A stretch of DNA of 64,000 nucleotides from Lathyrus oleraceus (GCF_024323335.1 NC_066583.1:362553377-362617376), one strand, 5' to 3'. Shown: positions 24,317 through 37,491, counted from the stretch's first letter. Notes: generated by a model from the letters alone, not told the origin. Numbers and translations: made by a program.

Positions 24317-24497
24317 TCAATCGATTCAGATCCTGTGTCAATCGATTGCATGCATGTAAAACTAGAAAAATTAAACTATATTAATCGGTTAATTTCCTGA
24401 ATCATTTGATTGCTCTCATCCAAGATGTGAAAAATTGGAAAGGAAGAATGTAATAGGGATTGATATCAATCGTTTGAACCCCTATGTCAATCAATTG
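24317..24497 (+). repeat. Three pairs of TCAATCGATTG palindromes
   Basis: Members start at 24317/24338, 24381/24402 and 24466/24487; every pair is 21 bp apart. The first pair is nearly perfect; the second and third are degenerate (TTAATCGGTTA, TCATTTGATTG, TCAATCGTTTG, TCAATCAATTG). Confidence 0.8.
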
Positions 24498-25690
24498 ATG
24501 CTAGTTGATTTTTGAAAAATTGCTGAACTGAATCATATTTTTTACCCGATTGTTTTTTTCATAACTTTAGTTTTGTAAGTCCAAATGAGGTACAATTTGA
24601 AGCATTAGAAAGCTAACGCACAAAGTTACCTCATGGTAGTGCCTTGTGAGATAAATTTAAATGTTTGAGTGATGTGTGGATGTAAGTTAAATGTGTGAAA
24701 ATATGTTATGAAATTCAATTATAATTATGTGAATTATTGTGCATGCTTGTTGTTGAATTGATGAGATGAGTAGGTCGGAGTGAGAACTACTGGTGATGGG
24801 ATGAATGCATGATTATTTACAGTCAGAAGTGGGGTTGTATTCATTGTTATGTTGTTGTTGTTACATAATTTTTTACATTCAGATGTGGAGTTGTATTCAT
24901 TTGTTGTGTTTGTGCCATTGCATTGTTACATGTCATGCATCATATATTGTCGTGTTGTGAAAGAGGTGAGTCATGAGTTCAGAGAGGGGACTAGTGACTT
25001 GTCCCAAGATCAGAGTGGAGGCTCGGGGTTTAGAGAGGGGATCCGATTTGTATGAAGAATCATTTGTTGAGTCGATACCACATGCATGAGTCGAGTCGGT
25101 GTTGCATTGCATTACATAACCGTTGTGCAAATGTGATGTTTGAGTGTTGTTGAATACTCTCGTATGGATTTGTGCAACTTTTAATGTGATGAATAACATT
25201 GTGATTGGTGATCGATCATGATGTGGGTGAAGTCTAAATACGTGATATTGTGGTGCATGTTTGATATGTGTATGACTTGTAATGCGTGAATCTACCCTAA
25301 TTGTTTTATGCATCGATTATTATTTAAATGTATCCTCACCTCTTTTTTGTGTTATTGCGTATGTGCTCCTCTGAAACACAGAAAGTCAGGTACCTCAGTA
25401 GGAGCTTGATGTACAAGATGACGTTGTGCCTCTTTAGTTAACTGTCGATCGAGTCTATAGTTGGAGTCACTCTGATATGTAACACGAGTGGAACGAGCTG
25501 TTCTTTTATTTGTTTTATTTTGCATATTTTTCCTTTGATTTTGATGTTGAACCATTTTTTAAACTTATTAATGTTGAAGTTTTTTATACCAACTATTTTA
25601 TAATTTCTACTGCTTATCAAATGATTTAATTTTCAATTATGTGGTTCATGTATGTTTTGTTATTGTATAAGTAGCATCCTACTCAAAGAA

Positions 25691-28651
25691 TTTACGTATT
25701 ATACATGTTATATTTAATTATTTATCGAATCGAAAAATAGGATATTAATACTTTATTAGAGATCTGTACGAACACATCATAAATTTACATTAACAGTTCT
25801 AGACAAATCCAAATTTCTAATTATAACATCAAACTAAATAATATCGATTTTTTTATCTATTGAACTAGAACTTACATATTGAATTATAGTTTTTAAACTA
25901 TAATATTTGCAATTATAATATTTAAAATTATTTTAACTCTAGTATCCAAAATATATGTGTGATCGCACACTTTAAATAGGATTAGAGGTACGACTTATTA
26001 ATGATGATTACTACTATTAGGCAGAGATACCAATATGTCGAGTGACTAATAAAATATGAGTGAACTATAATAATCTGAATTGTTAGAGCATCTTATACGT
26101 GGAAAAGCTTAGACTCCTAGTGACTAGTGTGTCATTTTGGCATTATTCATCACTTTCTTTCCCTTTTGCCATGTTTCTCTCTTCTTTCCTAACTCCACTT
26201 TATTACTTACTTAATTAATCATATATCGTTGGCTATAAGCTAAAGACAAAGGTTAGCGTATATTACTAATGCAAATTAAGTAGTTTTAGTTCCAAGATTG
26301 GGAAAACATTCACCAAACTTTTAGGTTGATAAGAGACAAAGGAAATCAAAATCATAAAATAACTTAAGAGATAAGATTTCTTTATTCTTATTGCTAGATA
26401 TCAACTTTTAAACATAGGTTCTCCTTTTTTGGTGCAATATCTAAGAAAATATTTCGATTATGGAATATGTATGTTCATAATAAAGATTAATATAAAGAGA
26501 GAAAATAAAGTTTATGAAATATGTATGTTCATAATAAAGATTAATATAAAGAGAGAAAAACGAGTGAACCTAAAGCTTAATCTATCTACACACTTTAGAA
26601 AAAAAAATGCCACCATGGTAATGTTATATCCATCCCCTTCTTATTCATGTTTTACAATAAGATACAATAATATTTAGGTTAAATTATATAAATTTTTATA
26701 GTTAATTTATGACTGCAACTTAGAGAGATGAGCATTCATAGACATACTTATCTATCTATGACACTAGTGAAAGGTGCACAATTATTTTAAGTGATTATAT
26801 GATATACATGATGTGCTAAATTCATGTTGAGTATATTGACAATAATATTTGTTTATATTAAATTTAATATATGATATTAAATTTATATAAAACATAATTT
26901 AGAAAATATTTAAGTAAGTGAATTTTAAAGAATATAAATATATTTGATTTATGATCACTTTCTTTCTAAATTAATGTATACAAAATTAATGCATATAGCG
27001 TCATAATTACGTGCAACTATGATCCTAATTATCATTTATGATATAAAATGACTCACGTGGAATTGTTTTAAAAATAAAGTGAAGTTGTGTTATTTAAACG
27101 AATATGAATAACATTTTATAAATAATGGTGAGTCACACACATTATTTAAAAAATGGTTATATTCCTCCTTTAATAGATTTTAGAATGATGTCATGTCAGA
27201 GTATTAGGTTTTGAAATTATGTGATACCAGCATATTAATGTTAATTTTGTTTCCAAACTTACTCTAAATTCTAATTATAAAACTTAACATTTCAAATTAT
27301 CATTGATTTTCTGATGCATGTTAATTATAATTTGATGCGATGATCTCAACTTTATGAATCCAAGACATAATATTGCCCAAACATATATAATAAGCACTTA
27401 TTGTATACTAAAAAATGCATCAATATAATGTATAAGAAAAAAAAAGGTTTAGATATGTAAGTTGGTTTTTTAAATATCTTATATTTTATTTTTAGTTTTT
27501 AAAAAATTAAATTTTAAAATTTTTCATTTATATTTTTTGTTTCTCCTACAATTTAGTGACGTTTTTTTTACGATTTAATAATAAAATTAGCAACAGTTTT
27601 TTATTTAACGATGACTTTTAGCGGAAGAGACCAAAAATTTTGATGAAAATTTTTTACAAAACAATTTTTAAAAAGTTATTTTAAAAAATTAAAATTAAAA
27701 TAAAAAATATTTAAGTGGATCACAAATATATTTAAAAAAATTGTGTTGCTTATAATAAATAAAAAATTATTATCTATATGCTTTTAGAGAAAATAAGTAG
27801 ATATTGTGACGATTTATGACTATGATTGTTCTTGTATGTCTTTGTTTCACATGTACATTTGAATATTGTATTTCTTTGTTTCACATGTGCATTTGAAAAT
27901 AGGTAGATACAAATTTTTCATTCTAGTCAACAACAATGATGGTCATGTACGCATGTATGCTAATTATTTTCACTAATATCATGTAAATTATTCTATAATT
28001 AAAATGGACTAAAATATTATGAAAATTTATAAATTACTAAAATGGTGAAATTTGTAAGTTTATTTAATTCTAAACATATAAGTTATTTCAGTTAACCATA
28101 CTATGGATGCTAAATTTATGATTAATTTTTATTGTAACTAGCTAATGAATGTTGATAATGGATGTGAATTATTAGTTTTATCTGAATATCAAAATAAATG
28201 TTAAATTAATAAATAAATAAATCCGTTTATTTTTGGTTTTGGTAAATCTACCAAAACAAAACATTAGTATAACATATCAAAATGGTAACACCATCTCTCT
28301 CTCTCACACACAGTAGGTATAAATGTTAAATTGAGTGTTACTATATCAATGAAATGACTAGTATTGTAGTAAGAATTAAGTCATTAGGAATAGAAATGGT
28401 TGATAATATACTTGTGAAATTCATTATGATTTCATTTCTGTTTCAATATGGGTAAATGAAGTTTAATACCATAAAATACAAATGAAATTTGCATGAATTG
28501 CATAATATATTGGTTCAGGAGAAAATCTGAATTAAGAATTAAGAAAATCTCTCTATCCATCTAGTGAATTATCAAAGAGTTAGAAGTAAGTTTAGAAATA
28601 AATATGGACAAGGCAAAGGAATATTAAAAAAAAATTAGTCTTCTATCAGTA
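25691..28651. other. AT-rich region without a recognisable gene
   Basis: About 3 kb with dense stops in all frames and no domain. A local direct repeat of about 45 bp occurs at roughly 26466-26560 (motif TATGTATGTTCATAATAAAG twice), and a smaller one at 27835-27895 (CTTTGTTTCACATGT twice). Confidence 0.6.
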
Positions 28652-28807
28652 TTCACAAAAATGAAGTAAAAATCAAGAATGGTTATTTTTCTGAGAAATC
28701 TGGATGTTTCCAAAACATAAGGCTTGATTTGGAAAAAAAAGGCATGATTAATGCTTAAATTTATTTTGAATTAAATTTAATTCAAGTTCCATGTAATTCT
28801 GGACGGA

Positions 28808-29130
28808 TTGATTATGGATCAACAACTCACGTTTTTAAAATATGATGTTGTGATTCATTACAATCCAAACCATAAATCAAAATCAAAATTTTGTTTATAT
28901 GGGAAATATAATGAATTCTTTAGTAGAGGGTGTCAAAACGTATCGTTTAATCTTGATCCTCATTTAGATTCATTTGAGACTCTATGTACCTAGGACATCT
29001 AGAAATTTAGTTTTAGATTTTAAACTTAACGTTGATGGATATTATTTTAAGTTTGGTAATAGTTGTTTTTGTTTGTATACGAGTAATTTTATGATTGGAT
29101 GTGGCATAATTTGTGATAATTTATATAAAC
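28808..29130 (+). pseudogene. Copia GAG-pre-integrase fragment, copy 1
   Basis: Translated in two frames: FLKYDVVIHYNPN, then ETLCT / LYVPRTSRNLVLDFKLNVDG and YYFKFGNSCFCLYT, ending GCGIICDNLYKL. This resembles the short domain between protease and integrase in Ty1/copia polyproteins. A one-base shift near 28985 splits it. It runs straight into the LTR-like segment, so the rest of pol is deleted. Confidence 0.55.
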
Positions 29131-29460
29131 TGTATGAAGAAAAGCCTCTCTTTGACCTTTGTTAGAGTTTTTGATAAAGACAAATACATCAACGAAAGAA
29201 AAAATGTGAAAGTCAACAATGATCAACAAAGAAGAAAAAGATGAAAATAATAAATGATAGAGATGTAGACAACATTTAATCGTGACAAAGTGACAAAGTT
29301 AAGATTGTCTTTATCTTTGATATATCGTCATTCATCTTATATATCACTTAAAAGCTCAGAAAATATCACTCAAATGTAACCTAAAATGTTTTCAATGTTA
29401 TCGTATTAAAACCATTGAAAATGTCTCGTAAAAAGATGAATTTAGTGTTGGAATAGAAGT

Positions 29461-29567
29461 TGTATTCAAATACAACATTGTGGTACTTTAATACCAATGT
29501 CAATTTTTCAAAAATGTGAAACATTGCAGTGTGGTATTCAAATACAGGATTGTGGTACCCGAGTACA
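29461..29567 (+). repeat. Two pairs of GGTATTCAAATACC palindromes, copy 1 LTR
   Basis: Members start at 29461/29482 and 29533/29554; both pairs are exactly 21 bp apart and the pairs are 72 bp apart. The same layout occurs in the second LTR (31287/31308, 31359/31380). Confidence 0.85.
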
Positions 29568-30960
29568 AGTTGAACCAATATATTTTTTCATGAAACAAAA
29601 ACATTATTTTAATTGGCAATGCTTCATGAAACCATTTCAAACTTATTCATTCATTCATAGAGGTTTTTAGAAGTGTATATAAAGAATCATACATTAGAAA
29701 ATGAATTACCAACTTTCAAAATCAGATTTATAAAAAACAAATATCATTTTCAAAGTGTTCTTCATTTTTCAAATGGTTTGAAACTATGTGAAATTTCATA
29801 AACTAGAAAACTTTCATAAACCAAAATAGATTTTGAGAAATTATGTGATATACTTTGAATTGTGGTATTGATAAAATAAAATCTATAATCAAAGATTGGA
29901 TTTGACATTCAATAGCCTACTATATTCTTCACTTCTCAACAATGTTTAAGTATTTGTATTTCTTATCATAGTGTGTTGATGAAAGGTATTTGTAAATAGA
30001 AAGTGGTGTACTTTCTAATTTTTGTGAGGATCATCATAGTGTTTGATGATTGTTGAAAAGGTTCTTTGGGTCTGTGAGATTTAGAGTCCACCATAGGGTG
30101 TGTTGTTTATTTATATATTAGAGGGTTGTAAAGAGATATTGGTAAAGACTCGTAGAAGGATCTAAACATAGTGAAAAATGTTCTAACAAGTAGAGGGATT
30201 AAATGTACCCTTGGTTGATAAGGGGAACTAGTATAGTTCTTGTGTGTTCTTTATATTTATGCCATTAAAATTTTTCACTTTATATTCATCTTAAAGTAGC
30301 ATTAATCACTCTCTTCCGACAAACTTATTAAGGAACACACTCCTAATAGGTGTTATATGAGAAGCTTTGGTGTACCAAGTGGAAAGTATATTTGGATTTA
30401 AAAAGGAACTAATCAAAAAGGATCCAAAGAAACATTAATTTATTTTTATAGGTGTACTTGAAAATTATATAATATTATAATATAAAAATTGGTTGTTTAA
30501 GACACAAGGATATCATTTGATATGGTTAGATAAAATTTTATTTTAAAGATAAATTGAAAACTTTGACTCTTTCAATAAATATTATGAAGAAGAGTAAGTG
30601 TATATCTTTTTATCTAACATTTTAATTATCATGATGTAATCTTAACCCCATGAATTATTTATTGTATTATTTTCCTCTCCATTATGTTCTCTTGGATTAT
30701 TCTACTTTTCTTCTTTTTGATGATGTCAAAAGGAGGATAAATGGTAGATATTGTTCTTGTTTTGTTCATAATAATTTTTAAGGGGGAGAAATTATTAAAT
30801 TGCAAAAGTCAAGGGGAGATATACAATATAGGGGGAGATATACAATATAGGGGGAGTTTCTAGTTGTTGCATATATTTTAATATTCAAAAATATTAAAGA
30901 AACTCGTTGATGAACAAGAAAATTTCAAAGGATGTTTATCATCATCAAAATGGGGGAGAT

Positions 30961-31536
30961 TGTGAAGAAGATCCTCTCCTCGACCTTGGATAGGATTTTT
31001 ATTAGTACAAATGCATTAACAAAAGAAAAGAGATAAAGTTAACAATGATAAAAAAAATGAAGACAATGAACGATAAAGATGAAGACAACAATCAGTCATG
31101 ACAAAAAGGCAAAGATCATTATTGAACAAAGTTGTCTTTATCTTTGATATATCATCATTCATCTTATATATAACTTAAAAGCTCAGAAAATATACTCAAA
31201 CTTAACCTAAAATGTTTTTAAAGTTATCACATTAAAACCATTGAAGTTGTGCCTTAAAAATATGAATTTAGTGCTGGAATGGAAGCTGTACTGACATACA
31301 ACATTGTGGTATTTGAATACCAGTGTCAATTTTTCAAAAAATTTGAAAGTTGCAGTGTGGTATTCAAATACAGGATTTTGGTATTCAAATACCAGCTTAC
31401 TTAGTATGTTTTTTTTATGAAACAAAATTCTTGCTTGATTGGAAATGCTTCATGGAACCATTTCAATCTTATTCATTCATAGAAGTTTTTAGAAGTGTAT
31501 ATAAAGAATCATACACTAGAAAACAAATTACCAACT
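30961..31536 (+). repeat. Partial 3' LTR of the Sirevirus-like block, copy 1
   Basis: Starts TGTGAAGAAG right after a polypurine tract (30951-30960). It is related to but diverged from the LTR at 29131, carries the same palindrome pairs, and is truncated where copy 2 of the duplication begins. Confidence 0.7.
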
Positions 31537-34505
31537 TTCACAAAAATGAAGTAAAAATCAAGAATTGTTATTTTTCTGAGAAATCTCGATGTTTCCAAAA
31601 GAATTTCCAAAACATAAGGCTTGATTTGGAAAAAAGGGCATGATTAATGCTTAAATTTATTTTGAATTAAATTTAATTCAAGTTCCATGTAATTCTGGAC
31701 GGATTGATTATGGATGAACAACTCACGTTTTTAAAATATGATTTGTGATTCATTACAATCCAAACCATAAATCAAAATCAAAATTTTGTTTATATGGGAA
31801 ATATAATGAATTCTTTAGTAAAGGGTGTGAAAATGTATGGCTTAATCTTGATCCTCATTTAGATTCATTTGAGACTCTTTATGTACCTAGGACATCTAGA
31901 AATTTAGTTTTAGTTTTTAAACTTAATGTTGATGGATATTATTTTAAGTTTTGTAATGGTTGTTTTTGTTTGTATACGAGTAATTTTATGATTGGATGTG
32001 GCATAATTTCTGATGATTTATATAAATTGTATGAAGAAAAATCTCTCTTTGACCTTTGCTATAGTTTTTGATAAAGACAAATACATCAACGAAAGAAGAA
32101 AATGTGAAAGTCAACAATGATCAACAAAGAAGAAAAAGATGAAAATAATGAATGATAGAGATGAAGACAACATTTAATCGTGACAAAGCGACAAAGTGAC
32201 AAAGATAAACATTTAACAAAGTTAAGATTGTTTTTATCTTTGATATATCGTCATTCATCTTATATATCACTTAAAAACTCAGAAAATATCACTCAAACGT
32301 AACCTAAAATGTTTTCAATGTTATCGTATTAAAACCATTGATAATGTGTCGTAAAAAGATGAATTTAGTGTTGGAATAGAAGTTGTATTCAAATACAACA
32401 TTGTGGTACTTTAATACCAATGTCAATTTTTCAAAAATGTGAAACATTGCAGTGTGGTATTCGAATACAGGATTGTGGTACCCGAGTACGAGTTGAACCA
32501 ATATATTTTTTCATGAAACAAAAACATTATTTTAATTGGCAATGCTTCATGAAACCATTTCAAACTTATTCATTCATTCATAGAGGTTTTTAGAAGTGTA
32601 TATAAAGAATCATACATTAGAAAACGAACTACCAACTTTCAAAATCAGATTTATAAAAAACAAATATCATTTTCAAAGTGTTCTTCATTTTTCAAATGGT
32701 TTGAAACTATGTGAAATTTCATAAACTAGAAAACTTTCATAAACCAAAATAGATTTCGAGAAATTATGTGATATACTTTGAATAGTGGTATTGATAAAAT
32801 AAAATCTATAATCAAAGATTAAATTTGACATTCAATAGTCTACTATATTCTTCACTTCTCAACAATGTTTAAGTATTTGTATTTTTTATCATAGTGTGTT
32901 GGTGAAAGGTATTTGTAAATAGAAAGTGGGGTACTTTCTAATTTTTGTGAGGATCATCATAGTGTTTGATGATTGTTGAAAAGGTTCTTTGGGTCCGTAA
33001 GATTTAGAGTCCACCACAGGGTGTGTTGTTTGTTTATATATTAGAGGGTTGTAAAGAGATATTAGTAAAGACTTGTAGAAGGATCTAAACATAGTGAAAA
33101 ATCTTCTAACAAGTAGAGGGACTAAATGTACCCTTGGTTGATAAGGGGAACTAGTATGATTCTTGTGTGTTCTTTATATTTTTATATTTATGCCATTAAA
33201 ACTTTTCACTTTATATTCATCTTAAAGTAGCATTAATCACTTTCTTCCGGCAAACTTATTAAGGAACACACCCCTAATACGTGTTATATGAGAAGCTTTG
33301 GTGTACCAAGTGGAAAGTATATTTGGGTTTAAAAAGGAACTAACCAAAAAGGATCCAAAGAGTTTTGGACACATAGAATGAAACATTAATTTATTTTTGT
33401 AGGTGTACTTGGAAATTATATAATATTATAATATAAAAATTGGTTGTTTAAGACACAAGGATATCATTTGATATGGTTAGGTAAAATTTTATTTTAAAGA
33501 TAAATTGAAAACTTTGACTCTTTCAATAAATATTATGAAGAAGAGTAAGTGTATATCTTTTTATCTAACATTTTAACTATCGTGATGTAATCTTAACCCC
33601 ATGAATTATTTATTGTATTATTTTCCTCTCCATTATGTTCTCTTGGATTATTCTACTTTTCTTCTTTTTGATGATGTCAAAAGGGGGATAAATGGTAGGA
33701 TACTATTCTTGTTTTGTTCATAATAATTTTTAAGGGGGAGAAGTTATTAAATTGCAAAAGTCAGGGGGAGATATACAATATAGGGGGATTTCTAGTTGTT
33801 GCACATATTTTAATATTCAAAAATATTAAAGAAACTCATTGATGAACAAGGAAATTTCAAAGGATGTTTATCATCATCAAAAAGGGGGAGATTGTGAAGA
33901 AGATCCTCTCCTCGACCTTGGATAGGATTTTTATTAGTACAAATGCATCAACAAAAGAAAAAAGATAAAGTTAACAATGATAAAAAAAAATAAGAAGAAA
34001 ATGAAGACAATGAACGATAAAGATGAAGACAACAATCAGTCATGACAAAAAGGCAAAGATCATTATTGAACAAAGTTGTCTTTATCTTTGATATATCATC
34101 ATTCATCTTATATATAACTTAAAAGCTCAGAAAATATACTCAAACTTAACCTAAAATGTTTTTAAAGTTATCACATTAAAACCATTGAAGTTGTGCCTTA
34201 AAAATATGAATTTGGTGTTGGAATGGAAGCTGTACTGAAATACAACATTGTGGTATTTGAATACCAGTGTCAATTTTTCAAAAAATTGGAAAGTTACAGT
34301 GTGGTACTCAAATACAGGATTTTGGTATTCAAATACCATCTTACTTAGTATGTTTTTTTATGAAACAAAATCCTTGCTTGATTGGAAATGCTTCATGGAA
34401 CCATTTCAATCTTATTCATTCATAGAAGTTTTTAAAAGTGTATATAAAGAATCATACACTAGAAAACAAATTACCAACTTTCAAAATCAAATTTATAAGA
34501 AACTA
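31537..34505 (+). repeat. 2.9-kb tandem duplication, copy 2
   Basis: Same order as copy 1, offset by 2,885-2,923 bp through small indels. The polypurine tract is at 33881-33892 and the partial LTR starts at 33893. Divergence is several percent by eye, so the duplication is not recent. Confidence 0.8.
31745..32071 (+). pseudogene. Copia GAG-pre-integrase fragment, copy 2
   Basis: One open frame of 108 codons without a natural start, with the same wording as copy 1 (LYVPRTSRNLVLVFKLNVDG, GCGIISDDLYKLYEEKSLF). The split seen in copy 1 is absent, so the shift in copy 1 arose after duplication. No catalytic domain remains, and the frame runs on into the LTR-like segment. Confidence 0.55.
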
Positions 34506-34529
34506 TAGTGTTATTATTTATTGGATCCT

Positions 34530-34800
34530 AATAAGGAGTACCCAAAAGGGGGATAGCACATAAAGGAGTGCTAGCACCCAAAGAAGGGGGGATCCACCCC
34601 TCTAGAGCTAGCGCCTAGTAGCCTAACAAGGGGAAAGGTCCACCAGGGACAACACTTGATAGCCCAAAGAAGGGGTGGTAATATCCTCCTAGGGATAGCC
34701 CATGGTAACCCAAAGAAGGGATGAGAGCCTCCCCCTAGGGCTAACACCTGATAGCCCAAAGAAGAGGCGGATGCCTCCCCCTAGGGATAACACCTGGTAG
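34530..34800 (+). repeat. 46-bp minisatellite array 1
   Basis: Degenerate units of about 46-47 bp around TAGCCCAAAGAAGGGG followed by GCCTCCCCCTAGGGCTA. Ends where the Athila-type LTR begins. Homologous to the array at 36735, including the lead-in (TTATTGG(A/G)(T/C)CCTAATA). Confidence 0.85.
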
Positions 34801-36129
34801 TGATATGTGGCAAATGTATCATGTTTTTAGCTTGTGTTTCCTTTGATTTCAAGTGTGTTTTCATCATTCTAGATAATTTTTATGCGCTTTATCTCCTTTG
34901 TTTGTTTCCAGGTAATAAGAGGTAAATGGAGCAAATCGGGACGAAAAAGACCGAAGGTCGCACAAAAAGGAGTGCTTCCAATACAAATTTCTCGAGACCA
35001 ACATGGCATGGTCGTGTCCCATGGAACGGGTCGTTTTAGCCCCTTTGAAGCACGTCCATAAAAGAAACCAAAGACTGACACGGCCACCTCGTGTTCCCTA
35101 ACACGGCATGTGTCAGTCCTCAGGCAGCTACGAACTTTTGAGATTTTAACTACTTTTGTGATCTTTTGGCATATGTAACTTCCCAAAATTTTATGATTAG
35201 TGATTAGTTATGATTAATCTTGAAATTAGTGTCACTTATGCTTTGAATTAGTATAAATAAAGGCTTAGGCATCAAGAAAAATGGGGGCCTAAGGGTGACA
35301 CTTAGGGATCCACCACTATCACTACTATCATTTCATACAATTGTTGTTTTCTTGAAGTTCTTAGCTTAAAGCTCTTGCTACTCTTTTGTAATTTTGTAGA
35401 CTTTTATTACAATCTTGTCTTCATTTTAATTCTAAGTTTTTATCTCCTTTACTTGTTTTTATTAATTATTTTTCTCGCAATGTTTATAAATATTATTATT
35501 GTGGTTGTTTATCTCACCATGTGTGAGTAGTTCTTTAAGGACAAGGGATTCTGAGAGCTTCTCTCATAAAAACCCCCAATATTTATCTGTTGCATTACGA
35601 TAAATTTTTTGAGTATCTTTTTATATAAAAATTTGATCCACAATTCACATGTCTATGTCGGTTGCGAAAGCAAAGACAACATAGATGTCAATCATGTATT
35701 GAAAGATAATGATTTGACATCGAAAAGAGGATTTCTAAATAATAGATTAGTGAGGCGCCCTTCGTCACAAGCTGACTCATTCTCTATTAAAAAAGTTGTT
35801 AGTCGTTCCGAGATCAACGTCTAGATTGTGCATTCCACGAAATTTGGTGACACACATTTTTTCTACTTTTTTATAAAAAAAACTCTAAAAATAATCTCGT
35901 AGTTAAGTTTTGGATAAATTATTAGGGTGAGTCTAGAGTTGCAATCATAATCCCATGTCCTATTTTTATCATTTGCTAATTTCTATTTTTTTAATTGCAT
36001 CAAATAACTCTTCTGCTATAGTTTTAGCTAAATATAGTAAGAGAGAAATTTGGTACTCATACACCTCTCTGTAGGATCGATCTTTTAACTACTTGACATA
36101 ACCATGAACTTGAGGTTCACACACGTTCA
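34801..36129 (+). repeat. Old Athila-type 5' LTR
   Basis: 1,329 bp starting TGATATGTGG and ending TTCA, followed by the same AGTTTTT spacer that follows the element B LTR and then a decayed tRNA-Asp primer site. Around 35001-35115 it has degenerate ACACGG/CGTGT palindromes, spaced about 18-23 bp. No matching 3' LTR is visible, so the element is truncated. Confidence 0.65.
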
Positions 36130-36135
36130 AGTTTT

Positions 36136-36153
36136 TAGTGTCGTTGCCGAGGA
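36136..36153 (+). promoter_or_regulatory. Decayed tRNA-Asp primer binding site
   Basis: TAGTGTCGTTGCCGAGGA matches the intact site of elements A and B at 14 of 18 positions. All four differences are G-to-A or C-to-T, the pattern left by deamination of methylated cytosines. Confidence 0.65.
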
Positions 36154-36720
36154 GGTGTTTTGATATCGAAATTTTATTCCAACATCGTTTAGACTAAAAC
36201 ACCTTTTCTTCTGTTATTATAATTTTCGTAAAAAGTCCTCCCTCTTAGAATAATTATCGATGGAGGATTTATTCAAGAGATGGGTAATTACATGAACAAT
36301 GAATTGGCAAGCCCATACTCCAAAACCTATAAATCATAATGGGAAAATCATCTGATCTTTCTTTACACTAACTACTCCTAGCACACCGTGGGGTCGCATG
36401 GTCCCTAATATGGCACAATTACTACCTTTGGGAAATTTAACCCTGAACTGTTAGTAGAGAATTTTATTAAGCTTTGTCTGAACGACACAATATTAAGTCT
36501 CACTTGAGGGACTCGACATTAAGCCTCCCTTGAGCAACTCGACATTAAGTCTTTCCTAAGGGACTCAACATTAATTCTTTCCTAAAGGACTCTTTGTAAG
36601 CCATCATCCAGAAAAAACATCCTGGTATAGGTCTGTACAATGGAGTCTTAAGGATATAAGCACTCTTATTAATCACTTTTCCATTTACCAAGTCCTCGTG
36701 CTTGAGGGATTGTGTAGTTT
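36154..36720 (+). repeat. Truncated internal region with a 26-bp minisatellite
   Basis: No gene. Between about 36484 and 36592 a 26-bp unit (ACTCGACATTAAGTCTTTCC and variants) repeats four times. The rest is unrecognised. Confidence 0.6.
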
Positions 36721-36734
36721 TATATTTTATTGGG

Positions 36735-37160
36735 CCCTAATATGAAGTACCAAAAATGGTCTAGCACCCAAAGGAGGGATAACACCCAAAGAAGGGGGAG
36801 CCACCCCCAGGGCTAGCGCATGGTAGCCCAACAAGAGGAAAAATCTCCTAGGGAAAGAACCCAATAGCCCAAAGAAGGTGTAGGAGCCTTCTTCCAAGGC
36901 TAGTGCATGGTAGCCCAAAGAAGGGGTGGGAGCCTCCCTCTAGGGCTAGCACCTAATAACCCAAAGAATGGGCGAGAGCCTTCCCCTTAAGGTTAGCACC
37001 TGGTAGCCCAAAGAAGGTGCAGAAGCCTTCCCCCAAGGCTAGCACCCGATAACACAAAGAAGGGGTATGAGCCTCCCCATAAGGATAGAACCTAATAGCC
37101 TAAAGAAGGAGTGGGAGCCTCCACCCTAGGGCTAGAACTTGGTTTCCTAATGAAGGGATA
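36735..37160 (+). repeat. 46-bp minisatellite array 2
   Basis: Eight to nine degenerate 46-47 bp units, same family as the array at 34530. Tandem repeats in the 3' untranslated region next to the LTR are known in Tat-lineage elements, so this may be such a region. Confidence 0.85.
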
Positions 37161-37486
37161 AGCCCCCCTTTGTTAGACTTAGGTAAATATACATAGAGGG
37201 CCAGTCAAAGAGGGAACCACTTTCTCTATGATTCTAGGAAGATTAAGTTTTCCATTGACCGTTTCTTTGATCATGGAACTAGGGCATAACTTCTCATTGA
37301 CTCGGTAGCCTAGGCCTAAAAGAGCCTATATAAATACTTCACCCATAGAAAGTGAGGGGGGAAATATAGTTCATACGCTTATATATAAGAACTAAACATA
37401 TACAAATCTTCTCACCTCACGTGAGAAGATCCTCTAAACCACCATAAACACCATCGTACAAGGCTTTCCGCTGTCGTTGGCAAGCC
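37161..37486 (+). repeat. LTR-like segment with TATA box, interrupted by element C
   Basis: After the minisatellite comes TGTTAGACTT, then a TATA box TATATAAAT (37327-37335) and a leader-like stretch. Element C is inserted at 37491; the sequence continues at 47826. This looks like the LTR belonging to the minisatellite-bearing element, but no partner LTR was found. Confidence 0.4.
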
Positions 37487-37491
37487 CTAAC

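Larger units (their letters stand above)
22990..25690. repeat. LTR-like repeat starting TATAACACCCCG
   Basis: Opens with TATAACACCCCGATTT, a start common to many plant gypsy LTRs (from memory). It has no coding domain and contains the 416-bp duplication and the palindrome pairs listed separately. The right end is approximate. It could instead be a solo LTR plus flanking sequence. Confidence 0.35.
28652..31536 (+). repeat. 2.9-kb tandem duplication, copy 1 (truncated copia/Sirevirus-like)
   Basis: Copy 1 of a duplicated block whose second copy starts at 31537. In order it holds a copia pre-integrase fragment, a full LTR-like segment beginning TGTATGAAGAAAAG (29131), a non-coding 3' region with several GGGGGA tracts (30770-30960), and a partial second LTR beginning TGTGAAGAAGATCC at 30961 directly after the tract TGGGGGAGAT. 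The repeated GATGATGTCAAAAGG and GGGGGAGA tracts are typical of Sirevirus 3' ends as I recall them. Confidence 0.8.

Noticed and set aside
34571..34759. Gly/Pro/Trp-rich small frame in the minisatellite (also at 36727-36918)
   Set aside because: Translation of the 46-bp repeat units; no start context or conservation beyond the repeat.
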